Below, piece after piece: positions 24,658 through 32,594 of a stretch of DNA of 64,000 bases. The stretch is from Treponema sp. OMZ 790 (lineage in GTDB: Bacteria > Spirochaetota > Spirochaetia > Treponematales > Treponemataceae). Below the pieces are notes generated by a model that had not been told where the DNA came from, did not search any database, and saw nothing but the letters and a program-made list of their open reading frames with translations. The DNA is taken from positions 2,170,001-2,234,000 of the forward strand of contig NZ_CP051201.1 of NCBI RefSeq assembly GCF_024181285.1, given 5' to 3'. Both the position numbers and the translations under genes were made by a program. Each line of letters begins with the position of its first letter. Position 1 is the stretch's first letter.

Positions 24658-25599
24658 ATGGAAAAAAAATATGCTATTTTAATTGACGGAGACAACATAG
24701 CACCTTCCTATCTTGACTCGATAATTTCCGAAGTCTCAAAGGAAGGAGATGTTTTAATAAAAAGACTTTACGGAGACTGGACCACACCCAACATGAACGG
24801 CTGGAAACCTTGGCTTGAAAAAGTACCTATCCGTCCTGTTCAGCAATTTAGAAACGGACCTAACGCAACCGACAACACAATTATAATGGATGCAATAGAA
24901 CTTGCAAATACCAATCAGGGAATAAATGCGGTCTGCATAGTTTCTACCGATTCGGATTACTACAGCCTCGCTCTAAAACTGAGGGAATACGGCCTCTATG
25001 TTTTGGGAGTCGGAAGATCCAATGCAAAGCCTCTTTGGGTAAATGCCTGCAACGAATTTAAATACCTTGAAAACTTTGATGAAACGGAAGAATATGAAGA
25101 GGACTCAAAAAGCGGCAAAAAGTTTAAGTCTCTTGAAGACCTTATTTGCCATGCCTATCGAAATTCCCGCATGACTGAAGAAGGATGGGTAAGCCTATCC
25201 GATTTGGGAAATTCCATCCGCAACTTTATGCCCGAATTCGATCCCCGTTCTTACAGCCACAACACCCTGCGGGAAATAATCGATGCATTATCGGATGATT
25301 TCGAACTCAGCTCGGATGAAAGGATACCGCCTAACTATTGGATAAAAGCGATAGGCCGAAAGGATGAAAAGCCCAAAGTAAAGGGAAAAATAAAAAGACT
25401 TATGAACCGCTACGGAATTATCGAAAACGAAAACGGAGATTTTTTCTTTTCGTTTACAAACATCGATAAAAAATGCAGGGATAAACTTATAAAAGAGGGA
25501 ACCCCGGTAAAATTCAGAGTGTTCAAGATGCCCAATCCCAAAGGCGGAGACTCGGCCGACAGAAACGGCAAAGCTGCCGAAATTGAAATAATAGGTTAA
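24658..25599 (+). CDS. NYN-domain putative ribonuclease with LOTUS (OST-HTH) domain
   Basis: The protein has 313 residues. Residues 1-140 form a NYN (PIN-like, LabA-type) domain: the acidic sites are in AILIDGDNI, ATDNTIIMDAIELA and VSTDSDYYSLALKLRE. Residues about 155-230 look like an OST-HTH/LOTUS RNA-binding domain (SLEDLICHAYRNSRMTEEGW, then FDPRSYSHNTLREIIDAL). The last 70 residues are beta-rich and resemble a cold-shock-like barrel. The fold suggests a metal-dependent RNase, but activity is unproven. It lies 12 bases after pyk and four bases before a membrane-protein gene. Confidence 0.85.
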   Translation: MEKKYAILIDGDNIAPSYLDSIISEVSKEGDVLIKRLYGDWTTPNMNGWKPWLEKVPIRPVQQFRNGPNATDNTIIMDAIELANTNQGINAVCIVSTDSDYYSLALKLREYGLYVLGVGRSNAKPLWVNACNEFKYLENFDETEEYEEDSKSGKKFKSLEDLICHAYRNSRMTEEGWVSLSDLGNSIRNFMPEFDPRSYSHNTLREIIDALSDDFELSSDERIPPNYWIKAIGRKDEKPKVKGKIKRLMNRYGIIENENGDFFFSFTNIDKKCRDKLIKEGTPVKFRVFKMPNPKGGDSADRNGKAAEIEIIG

Positions 25600-25603
25600 G
25601 CTT

Positions 25604-26122
25604 ATGGAAAACAAACAAGAAAAAGACAAAATAGTAAAATTTTTTACATTGAAATTATGGATACGCATATCTGCTCTCATCGTAGGCGGAGCAATTTTTT
25701 ATCTTAATATATCATCGATGAAAGACGGACAATATTCTATAATTGCCCTTATTTTTGGAGCCCTGTTTTTGGCAGCAGCTCTTTTTGAAAATTCCTGGTA
25801 TTTTAATATCACAAAAAAACAAGCTATTCAAAAAGCCGGCATATTCTTTTTTCCAAAAACCAAAATTATAAACTTTTCCGAAATCCACGCTATCGAAATC
25901 GAAACCTTCAAAAGGCCTGCCCGTTTCGGTACATTTACCGAGGTTAAGATGATCTTGCTTGACGGAAAAACAATCGTAATCGATAACGATAAAACAAAGT
26001 TTCTTCAAAGACAACTTGAAGAACTAGCCGAAGTGCAGGATGCAATACGGCATCAAAACGATAAAAAGGCTGAAGATTTTTTTAATGCAGTGGCAGCCGA
26101 TATTTTAAATCCCAAGGAATAA
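25604..26122 (+). CDS. Hypothetical membrane protein with PH-like domain
   Basis: The protein has 172 residues. Two hydrophobic helices at about residues 20-36 and 43-62 are followed by NITKKQAIQKAGIFFFPKTK and strands that resemble the bacterial PH-like domains of YcxB/YdbT type proteins. The C-terminus is a charged helix. No enzymatic motif is visible. It starts four bases after the NYN gene and ends five bases before the lipoprotein gene, so these are one operon. The PH-like call is tentative. Confidence 0.55.
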   Translation: MENKQEKDKIVKFFTLKLWIRISALIVGGAIFYLNISSMKDGQYSIIALIFGALFLAAALFENSWYFNITKKQAIQKAGIFFFPKTKIINFSEIHAIEIETFKRPARFGTFTEVKMILLDGKTIVIDNDKTKFLQRQLEELAEVQDAIRHQNDKKAEDFFNAVAADILNPKE

Positions 26123-26127
26123 GAAGC

Positions 26128-26535
26128 TTGAAACCGTCAAAGATATTTTTTCTTTTTCTATCTTTTCTTGTTTTATGGGGCTGTAAACGCAAAGAGCACT
26201 CGGAAACCTTCCACATTCCTTTTTTAAAAGAAAAGGCAGAAGAAATTATTTTTATGATAAACGATAAAGATTGGGAAAAAGTAAGAGACCTTGGTACCGA
26301 CGAATTCAAAAAAAACTTTGATGAAGAATTTATAAATTCAAACACCAAAATATTTTTTGAACCTGCAGGAAAATACCTCTATACAAAAGATGCCTATTTT
26401 TTGGAAACAAGGGATAAAAATTCGGGCGAAGTGATAGGAGTCATTATCGTTAAAGCAGGATACCAAAATAAAACTTTGTGCTACACCTTCAATTTTGCAA
26501 AAGATACAAGACTGATAGGGTTCTTTTTAAAATAA
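26128..26535 (+). CDS. Small lipoprotein, DUF3887-like
   Basis: The protein has 135 residues from a TTG start at 26128; AAGGA is ten bases upstream. The signal peptide ends in a lipobox (LVLWGC) with the lipidated cysteine at residue 19. The mature part begins with a helix (AEEIIFMINDKDWEKVRD) and continues as an alpha+beta fold (FFEPAGKYLY, VIIVKAGYQNKTLCYTFNF) reminiscent of DUF3887/NTF2-like proteins. It is probably anchored in the periplasm or outer membrane. No specific function can be given. Confidence 0.65.
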   Translation: MKPSKIFFLFLSFLVLWGCKRKEHSETFHIPFLKEKAEEIIFMINDKDWEKVRDLGTDEFKKNFDEEFINSNTKIFFEPAGKYLYTKDAYFLETRDKNSGEVIGVIIVKAGYQNKTLCYTFNFAKDTRLIGFFLK

Positions 26536-26566
26536 ATTTTTAAAACTTCTCACCTGTCTCTACGAG

Positions 26567-26595
26567 TTGTATTTTTCGGCAAAAAGAGTTAAAAT
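26567..26595 (+). promoter_or_regulatory. pgi promoter, predicted leaderless start
   Basis: -35 TTGTAT (26567-26572), 17-base spacer, -10 TAAAAT (26590-26595). Seven bases lie between the -10 and the ATG at 26603. Confidence 0.7.
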
Positions 26596-26602
26596 AGAAT
26601 TT

Positions 26603-28189
26603 ATGGAATGGAAAAATTTAGACAAGTGTACATCGTTTACACAATTACAAAAAGTTCATAAAGAACAGGCTAAAAATTTAAACCTCGCAGATATTTTTAA
26701 TAAAGAAAATTCATGCGAAAGGGTTGCTTCTTCTCAGATTAAAATGGGCGGAAGCCTTAAATACAATTATGCGGCTAAGCCCGTAAATGAAGAAATCCTT
26801 AAAGCCTTGCAGGCTCTATCCGATGAACAAAACCTAATCGAAAAATATGAGCTATTGCTCAACGGGGATTTTATAAACACAGGAGAAAACCGCATGGTGC
26901 TCCATCAGCTTACCCGCGGCCAATTAAAAAACGATGTGGTTTATAAGGGCGTAAACATGAGGGAGTTTTACCTCAACGAGCTTGCAAAAATAAAAGAATT
27001 TTCCGAAGCTGTTCATTCGGGCAAGATTAAAACTTCCACAGGTAATACCTTTACCGATGTTGTCCAAATCGGCATAGGAGGCTCCGACCTGGGGCCGAGA
27101 GCCATGTACATAGCCTTAAAAAATTGGGCAAAGGCAGCCGGCAAGCATAAAATGAAGGCTCATTTTATTTCCAACGTGGATCCCGATGATGCAGCCGAGG
27201 TTTTAAACTCCATCGACCTTGCAAGCTCCCTTTTTATCCTCGTTTCAAAAAGCGGCACAACTCAGGAAACGCTTGCAAACGAAAGGTTTGTAAAATCCGT
27301 TCTCGAAAAAAACGGCCTTGACAGCAAAAAGCAGATGCTTGCCGTTACAAGCGAAACAAGCCCGCTTGCAAATAACCCCGATTATCTTACTTCCTTTTAT
27401 ATGGATGATTTTATAGGCGGAAGATATTCTTCCACCTCGGTTTGCGGAGCGGCAGTACTCGCCCTCGCCTTCGGAATGGAAACTGTGGACGCCTTTTTAA
27501 AAGGGGCCGCAGCAGGAGATAAGCTTTCTTTAAATAAGAACATAAAAGAAAATGCAAGCCTCTTGGATGCCCTCCTCGGTGTTTACGAAAGAAACGTATT
27601 ATCTTATTCGGCGACGGCCATCCTGCCCTATAGTCAGGCTCTTTCCCGCTTCCCTGCCCACCTCCAGCAGCTGGACATGGAATCGAACGGAAAAACCGTA
27701 AACCGCTCAGGCGAAAAAATTTCCTATAAAACGGGCCCCGTAATTTTCGGAGAGCCGGGCACAAACGGCCAACATTCTTTTTATCAGCTCCTTCATCAGG
27801 GAAGCGATATAATCCCCTTGCAGTTTATCGGCTTTAAAAAAAGCCAAATCGGCCTCGACGTCGAAAGCGAGGGTTCTACCAATATGCAAAAGCTAAATGC
27901 AAATTTGGCAGCCCAAATAATGGCCTTTGCCGCGGGTAAAACCGATGAAAACAAAAACAAGGACTTTGCAGGCAACCGTCCCGCAAGTTTAATCTACGGA
28001 GAAGAGCTAAACCCCGAAAACCTCGGTGCCCTTCTTGCCCATTACGAAAACAAGGTGATGTTCCAAGGCTTTATCTGGAACCTCAACAGCTTCGACCAAG
28101 AGGGAGTTCAGCTAGGCAAAACCCTTGCAAAGAAGGTGCTTTCAAAGGATATGCCCCCGGCCCTCAAGGCTTTTTCGGAACTTCTATGA
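26603..28189 (+). CDS. pgi: Glucose-6-phosphate isomerase
   Basis: The protein has 528 residues. Signature regions are QIGIGGSDLGPRAMY, the sugar-phosphate loop SKSGTTQET, DFIGGRYSSTS, the active-site GEPGTNGQHSFYQLLHQG and the C-terminal QLGKTLAKK with its catalytic lysine. It interconverts glucose 6-phosphate and fructose 6-phosphate. I chose the ATG at 26603 (MEWKNL): the longer frame from 26567 would begin inside the -35 box. There is no SD. It overlaps engB by four bases (ATGA). Confidence 0.95.
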   Translation: MEWKNLDKCTSFTQLQKVHKEQAKNLNLADIFNKENSCERVASSQIKMGGSLKYNYAAKPVNEEILKALQALSDEQNLIEKYELLLNGDFINTGENRMVLHQLTRGQLKNDVVYKGVNMREFYLNELAKIKEFSEAVHSGKIKTSTGNTFTDVVQIGIGGSDLGPRAMYIALKNWAKAAGKHKMKAHFISNVDPDDAAEVLNSIDLASSLFILVSKSGTTQETLANERFVKSVLEKNGLDSKKQMLAVTSETSPLANNPDYLTSFYMDDFIGGRYSSTSVCGAAVLALAFGMETVDAFLKGAAAGDKLSLNKNIKENASLLDALLGVYERNVLSYSATAILPYSQALSRFPAHLQQLDMESNGKTVNRSGEKISYKTGPVIFGEPGTNGQHSFYQLLHQGSDIIPLQFIGFKKSQIGLDVESEGSTNMQKLNANLAAQIMAFAAGKTDENKNKDFAGNRPASLIYGEELNPENLGALLAHYENKVMFQGFIWNLNSFDQEGVQLGKTLAKKVLSKDMPPALKAFSELL

Positions 28190-28824
28190 AGATTATAAAT
28201 GCGGAATTTATAAAGGGAGCCGTCAAGGCAGAGCAGTTTCCCGAAACAGGAGTTTCCGAATTTGCCTTTTTCGGCCGCTCCAATGCAGGGAAGTCGAGCT
28301 TGATAAACATGCTTGTCAACAGAAAAAACTTGGTTAAGACAGGCTCCCGCCCCGGAATGACGAGGGAGGTAAACTTCTTTTTGGTAAACCGTCCGGCTTC
28401 TTTAAATTTTAACCCCAAGACAAAAAAGTTTTCAGGGCCGCCTCCAAAAGATATGTTTGTGCTCACAGACCTTCCGGGCTACGGCTATGCAAAACTTTCA
28501 GGTGGAATGACCTTGCAAATCGACAAGATGCTCTACGAGTATTGTACAAACCGCCCCCTCTTAAAAACCATCTTTTTTTTGATGGATATGAGGCGGGAAC
28601 CTACAGAAACCGAAAAAGAAAGCATCAATTTTTTCCATAAACTGGATATTGAGGTTGTAATCGTCGGAACCAAGGCCGATAAGATAGGTAAAAACGATCA
28701 GATAAAGGCGAAAAATGCTTGGACCGCCTTCTTTAACTTTGACGAAGAGCTCATCATCATAAGCTCTGCTGCAAAAAAAACGGGAAGGGACGAGATTTTG
28801 TCTTTAATCTCAAAAAGGATTTAA
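28186..28824 (+). CDS. engB: Ribosome-assembly GTPase EngB (YsxC/YihA)
   Basis: The protein has 212 residues. GTPase motifs: G1 GRSNAGKSS at residues 30-38, G2 RPGMTREVNFF, G3 TDLPGYGYAKLS, G4 in GTKADK and G5 SSAAKKTG. EngB acts late in 50S assembly. A short extra loop between G2 and G3 (LNFNPKTKKFSGPPPKD) is longer than in most homologues. The start overlaps the pgi stop in ATGA. Confidence 0.94.
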   Translation: MKIINAEFIKGAVKAEQFPETGVSEFAFFGRSNAGKSSLINMLVNRKNLVKTGSRPGMTREVNFFLVNRPASLNFNPKTKKFSGPPPKDMFVLTDLPGYGYAKLSGGMTLQIDKMLYEYCTNRPLLKTIFFLMDMRREPTETEKESINFFHKLDIEVVIVGTKADKIGKNDQIKAKNAWTAFFNFDEELIIISSAAKKTGRDEILSLISKRI

Positions 28825-28827
28825 ATT

Positions 28828-29430
28828 ATGAAAATTACACATTACGGCGAAAAAGATTTTAAAACTTCAAACTGGAGCGGAGGCACCACGACGGAACTTT
28901 TTATTTATCCGCGTGAAGCCGATTATCAAAAAAGAAATTTTTTGTTCCGCCTAAGCTCCGCTACAGTCGATTTGGATAGGTCTGACTTCACTCCCCTTCC
29001 GGGTTTTTTCCGTTTTATTTCTCCCTTAAACGGGGACTTAAAAATAAGCCATGACGAAAAAAACTTTACCAAGCTCAAGCCATACGAGGTCTACGCCTTT
29101 GAAGGAGGCGCAAAAACGGTCAGCATGGGAAGGGTTAGAGATTTTAACCTAATGGTAAAAGAAGGCATACAAACGGAAGTAAAAAATTTTGCCTTAAACA
29201 AAAATTCGGTTTTAAAGTTTTCGATATCGAAGGGAGAAATCGGCTGGATCTTTTCGTACAATGCTAAACTTCCTCTTACTGCCGAAACAGCCGGAGGAAA
29301 AAATAAATTCAATCTCGATAAATTGGACCTGATTATTTTTGAACCGGACAGCGATATAAAAGAAGAAGTTTTGATTTCGACAGACGGAACGATAAGCCTA
29401 TTTTACGGAAAGATTCCTGTAGTTTCTTAA
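28828..29430 (+). CDS. HutD/Ves-family cupin protein
   Basis: The protein has 200 residues. The HutD/Ves pattern is visible: NWSGGTTTELFIYP near the start, FLFRLSSATVD, FTPLPGFFRFI, and MGRVRDFNLMV in the middle of the double-stranded beta-helix. HutD is linked to histidine use in pseudomonads and Ves to cold stress in E. coli, without a firm biochemical role. AAGGA is eight bases before the ATG, three bases after engB, so it belongs to the pgi-engB operon. No hut genes are nearby. Confidence 0.82.
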   Translation: MKITHYGEKDFKTSNWSGGTTTELFIYPREADYQKRNFLFRLSSATVDLDRSDFTPLPGFFRFISPLNGDLKISHDEKNFTKLKPYEVYAFEGGAKTVSMGRVRDFNLMVKEGIQTEVKNFALNKNSVLKFSISKGEIGWIFSYNAKLPLTAETAGGKNKFNLDKLDLIIFEPDSDIKEEVLISTDGTISLFYGKIPVVS

Positions 29431-29483
29431 CCTTGGGCAAGATAAAAAAAAGATAAACTTAAAATCATAAACTTGGAATTATA

Positions 29484-30221
29484 ATGAAAAAAAAGCTTTA
29501 CGAAATAGTCTATGAAGATAAAGACCTCATAATAGTAAATAAGAGTGCCGGTCTCATTGTAACAGCCGATCGCTGGGATGCTGAAGCATTCCGCCTAGAT
29601 AAGATACTTGAAGGCGCTCTTTTAAAAAAAGAGCCGGAAGCAAAAATTTATCCCGTTCATCGGCTCGACAAGGAGACTTCCGGCCTCATCATCTATGCCC
29701 TAAATGCAGAGGCCCATAAAATATTAAACGATGATTTTCAAAACCGCAAAATAGAAAAAATCTATCATGCAGTATCGGCAGGCTGCCCTCAAGAAGAAAA
29801 TTTTAAAAGCGAAGCAAGATTAAAAATAGACGGCGATAAGATGCACCGCACCCTCATCGACGAAAAAAAGGGGAAGGAGTCCTTAACCGAATTCTCTCTT
29901 TTAAAAAAATTAGGCCGCTTTTCCCTCTTGGAAGCCCGCCCAATAACAGGCCGAACTCATCAAATAAGGGCACACCTAAAACATCTGGGACTCCCAATCC
30001 TATGCGATAGTCTTTACGGAAACGGAGACCCCATCTGCATATCAGCCTTGAAAAAGAATTGGAGGGGCGATAAATATGAGGAGCGTCCCATACTCTCGCG
30101 CCTGGCCCTCCATGCCCACTCGCTAAAATTCTTTCATCCCATAAGCAGGGAAAAAATCGAGGTAAGTGCAGATTATCCTAAGGATATGGCCGGGCTTATC
30201 AACCAGCTAGGAAAATTGTAA
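29484..30221 (+). CDS. RluA-family pseudouridine synthase
   Basis: The protein has 245 residues. The catalytic motif HRLDKETSGL is intact and the RluA-family closing motif reads GRTHQIRAHLKHLGLPI. There is no N-terminal S4 domain, so it is of the short RluA/TruC-like type. The RNA target cannot be told from sequence. No clear SD is seen; GGAA stands close before the ATG. The gene converges on recG. Confidence 0.9.
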   Translation: MKKKLYEIVYEDKDLIIVNKSAGLIVTADRWDAEAFRLDKILEGALLKKEPEAKIYPVHRLDKETSGLIIYALNAEAHKILNDDFQNRKIEKIYHAVSAGCPQEENFKSEARLKIDGDKMHRTLIDEKKGKESLTEFSLLKKLGRFSLLEARPITGRTHQIRAHLKHLGLPILCDSLYGNGDPICISALKKNWRGDKYEERPILSRLALHAHSLKFFHPISREKIEVSADYPKDMAGLINQLGKL

Positions 30222-30233
30222 TAGGATAATTTT

Positions 30234-30381
30234 TTAATTTTCTTCAAGTATATCCATTAATTCAGCAGGTGTTACTATAAAAGATTTTGCAGGAAAATGT
30301 TTTCCATTCCCTGTAACCAGAAATGTATCTTTATCCTGTGTTGTCAATGACAACGAAAAAAGTTGCCCGTGGACAATCCGT
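30234..30381 (-). pseudogene. C-terminal fragment of a PIN-domain toxin-like gene
   Basis: Between the RluA-type gene and the recG stop the minus strand reads LFSLSLTTQDKDTFLVTGNG, then KHFPAKSFIVTPAELMDIL and a stop at 30234. LVTGN.KHFP followed by a TPxELM/EFL motif is the standard C-terminus of PIN-domain (VapC-like) toxins. The N-terminal nuclease core and start codon are missing; upstream the frame only runs antisense-like through recG. This is a relic of a lost toxin-antitoxin locus. Confidence 0.62.
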
Positions 30382-32439
30382 CTAACACTTATCAAAAGGT
30401 TTCTCAAATTTAGTTTGTTCAAGCAGCTCAAAGGCTGCGGAGCGGGCTTCCTGCAAAATTTTAAAGTCCCGGGCCGGGTCTGCAATCGTAAAGCCGAGGT
30501 GATAACCCGACTGCTCAATCCCGCCTATATCTCCGGGGCCGCGGAGTCTTAGGTCTTCCTCGGCTATTATAAAGCCGTCATTTGTTTCCTTCATTATAGT
30601 AAGGCGGGCCCTTCCGGCCTCGGTAATTTTTTTCCCGTAAATCAAAAAACAATAGGCTTGGATATCTCCGCGCCCGACCCTTCCGCGGAGCTGATGCAGG
30701 GCGGAAAGACCAAACCTGTCGGCGTGTTCAATCACCATGCAGGCCGCATTGGGAACATCCACACCGACCTCGACAACAGAAGTCGCAACCAAAATATTGA
30801 GCTTCCCCGACCCGAATTCCTCCATAATTCTTTTTTGTTCTTCTTCCGCAACCTTGGAGTGAATTAAGGCCAACCTATGATTGGGAAAACCTGCCCTTAA
30901 TTCTTCAAACATCCTCTCTGCCGATTTTAGGGAAAGGTCTTCATTTTCTTCTATTAAAGGATATACAAAATAAGCCTGCCTGCCTTGTAAAATCTCCTGC
31001 CCGATAAAGTTGTAAACCCTCTCGGCCTTGTCTTCCGCGGCAACATAGGTGATAATCGGCTTCCTTCCGGGAGGCATGGTTTTTATGGTCGAAATATCCA
31101 AGTCGCCGAAGATAGAAAGGGCGAGGGTTCGGGGAATGGGAGTTGCACTCATCATAAGAAGATGAGGATTCCGTTTTTCTTCATTGCTTTCGGCTCCCTT
31201 TTGGATTATGGCCGAGCGCTGGAGAACTCCGAAGCGGTGCTGTTCGTCTATTACGGCTAGGCGTAAATTTTTATACTGCACCCCTGCCGAAAAAAGAGAG
31301 TGGGTACCGATTATCAAATCGATGTTTCCCTTTTGCAATTCTTGTAAAAGACGGCTCCTTCCCTTAGCCTTGGTATTCCCGGTTAAAAAGGCAAGCCGTA
31401 CACCGAGGGGCTCCAAGAGGCGGGCTGCATTTTCGGCATGTTGGCGGGCTAAAAGCTCTGTGGGGGCTAAAAAGGCCGCCTGACCGCCCTGCTCTATTAC
31501 CTTTAAACAGCCTAAAAAGGCGACAAGGGTCTTCCCCGAACCGACATCTCCCTGCATAAGGCGAGCCATGGGATTGGGGCCGTCCAAATCCTCGTTTATT
31601 TCGGCACAGACTGAAAGCTGATCTTGGGTAAGCTTAAAATTAAGTCTTTCCAAAAGGGCTCTTTGGAGGGGCGTTAAAATAGGTTCTTTTTGTACAGGTT
31701 TGCCGATATTTCTTTCATCTTCAAGGTTGGGAAGCCTTCCCCGCCTTTCAATCGACCGCATCCCTATGGCATATTGAAACAAAAAAAACTCTTCAAAAAT
31801 AAGGGCATAGCGGCCTTTTTCTACCTCAGCCATGGATTTCGGCGCATGGAGCATAAAAAGCACTTCCTGTTTAGGCGGAAGACCGTATTTTTTTAAAACG
31901 GAATCGGGAAGCTCGGAATCAATGCCTTGTCCGTACATTTTTAGGGCGGAAGCAATTATTTTCCGAAGTTTTGCCTGTCCGAGTCCTGAAGTCAGGGGAT
32001 AAACCGGAAGAATCCTTGCCTGCATATTTTCGTATCTTTCAAGTTCGAATGCAGAGGACTGAATTTCTCCGTATTTGCGGTAAAAAGAGCCGTACACAAA
32101 GGCCCTTGCTCCTATGGGAAAGCTTTTTTCTAAAAAGGGGCGGTTAAAACAGATAAGAGAGGCCGTCATTCCGTTTTTGTCGGATACAATAAGTTTTAAG
32201 GTTTTCATCTTGCCGAAGCCGAACCATTCATGGCCTGCAACGGTAACTTCTACATGAATTTTTTGAAACCTGTTCCAATCCAAAAAAACGTTTATCTTTG
32301 AGCGGTCTTCCCAATCCCGCGGAAAAAGCCTTAAAAGGTCTCCGGTATTTTCTACACCAAGCCTTTTTAACTGTGAGACCGCGGCTGCACCTACTCCGGC
32401 AATATTTGTAAGAGGGCCCTGTATTTCAGAAATAAGCAT
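30382..32439 (-). CDS. recG: ATP-dependent DNA helicase RecG
   Basis: The protein has 685 residues. An N-terminal wedge/OB region is followed by the helicase core: motif I GDVGSGKTLVAF, Ia LAPTELLARQHA, II DEQHRFG (the RecG form of DExH), III MSATPIPRTLA, V VATSVVEVGVDVPNA and VI QLRGRVGRG. The end AEEDLRLRGPGDIGG..QSG is also diagnostic. It remodels stalled forks and Holliday junctions. The ATG at 32439 has no SD and sits five bases after a -10, so the mRNA is probably leaderless. Confidence 0.96.
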   Translation of the reverse strand: MLISEIQGPLTNIAGVGAAAVSQLKRLGVENTGDLLRLFPRDWEDRSKINVFLDWNRFQKIHVEVTVAGHEWFGFGKMKTLKLIVSDKNGMTASLICFNRPFLEKSFPIGARAFVYGSFYRKYGEIQSSAFELERYENMQARILPVYPLTSGLGQAKLRKIIASALKMYGQGIDSELPDSVLKKYGLPPKQEVLFMLHAPKSMAEVEKGRYALIFEEFFLFQYAIGMRSIERRGRLPNLEDERNIGKPVQKEPILTPLQRALLERLNFKLTQDQLSVCAEINEDLDGPNPMARLMQGDVGSGKTLVAFLGCLKVIEQGGQAAFLAPTELLARQHAENAARLLEPLGVRLAFLTGNTKAKGRSRLLQELQKGNIDLIIGTHSLFSAGVQYKNLRLAVIDEQHRFGVLQRSAIIQKGAESNEEKRNPHLLMMSATPIPRTLALSIFGDLDISTIKTMPPGRKPIITYVAAEDKAERVYNFIGQEILQGRQAYFVYPLIEENEDLSLKSAERMFEELRAGFPNHRLALIHSKVAEEEQKRIMEEFGSGKLNILVATSVVEVGVDVPNAACMVIEHADRFGLSALHQLRGRVGRGDIQAYCFLIYGKKITEAGRARLTIMKETNDGFIIAEEDLRLRGPGDIGGIEQSGYHLGFTIADPARDFKILQEARSAAFELLEQTKFEKPFDKC

Positions 32440-32444
32440 AATTT

Positions 32445-32473
32445 ATTGTAGCATAAGTTTTTAGATTTGACAA
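32445..32473 (-). promoter_or_regulatory. recG promoter, predicted leaderless start
   Basis: Minus strand: -35 TTGTCA (32468-32473), 17-base spacer, extended -10 TGCTACAAT with hexamer at 32445-32450. Five bases lie between the -10 and the ATG. Confidence 0.75.
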
Positions 32474-32514
32474 AGGGGTTTACAAATACTTTTCACATCA
32501 CATACCACAAGGAC

Positions 32515-32543
32515 TAGACATTTTTGAGAAACCATGATACAAT
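32515..32543 (+). promoter_or_regulatory. Promoter of the tandem STAND-GGDEF genes
   Basis: -35 TAGACA (32515-32520), 17-base spacer, extended -10 TGATACAAT with hexamer at 32538-32543. It is divergent from the recG promoter, with 41 bases between the two -35 boxes. The leader is about 45 bases. Confidence 0.7.
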
Positions 32544-32594
32544 TGCGAATTGTGTGAGCATATTTTATCCTCCAAATTAAACATTGGATTGTCT

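Noticed and set aside
27411-27764. 117-codon minus-strand frame inside pgi
   Set aside because: It is antisense to a highly conserved part of pgi, has no SD and no recognisable motif; its arginine/proline-rich composition is typical of a shadow frame.
30382-30518. Upstream part of the minus-strand frame ending at 30234
   Set aside because: Before the PIN-like tail the frame runs through recG out of phase and has basic, low-complexity sequence; only the part after the recG stop looks like a relic.
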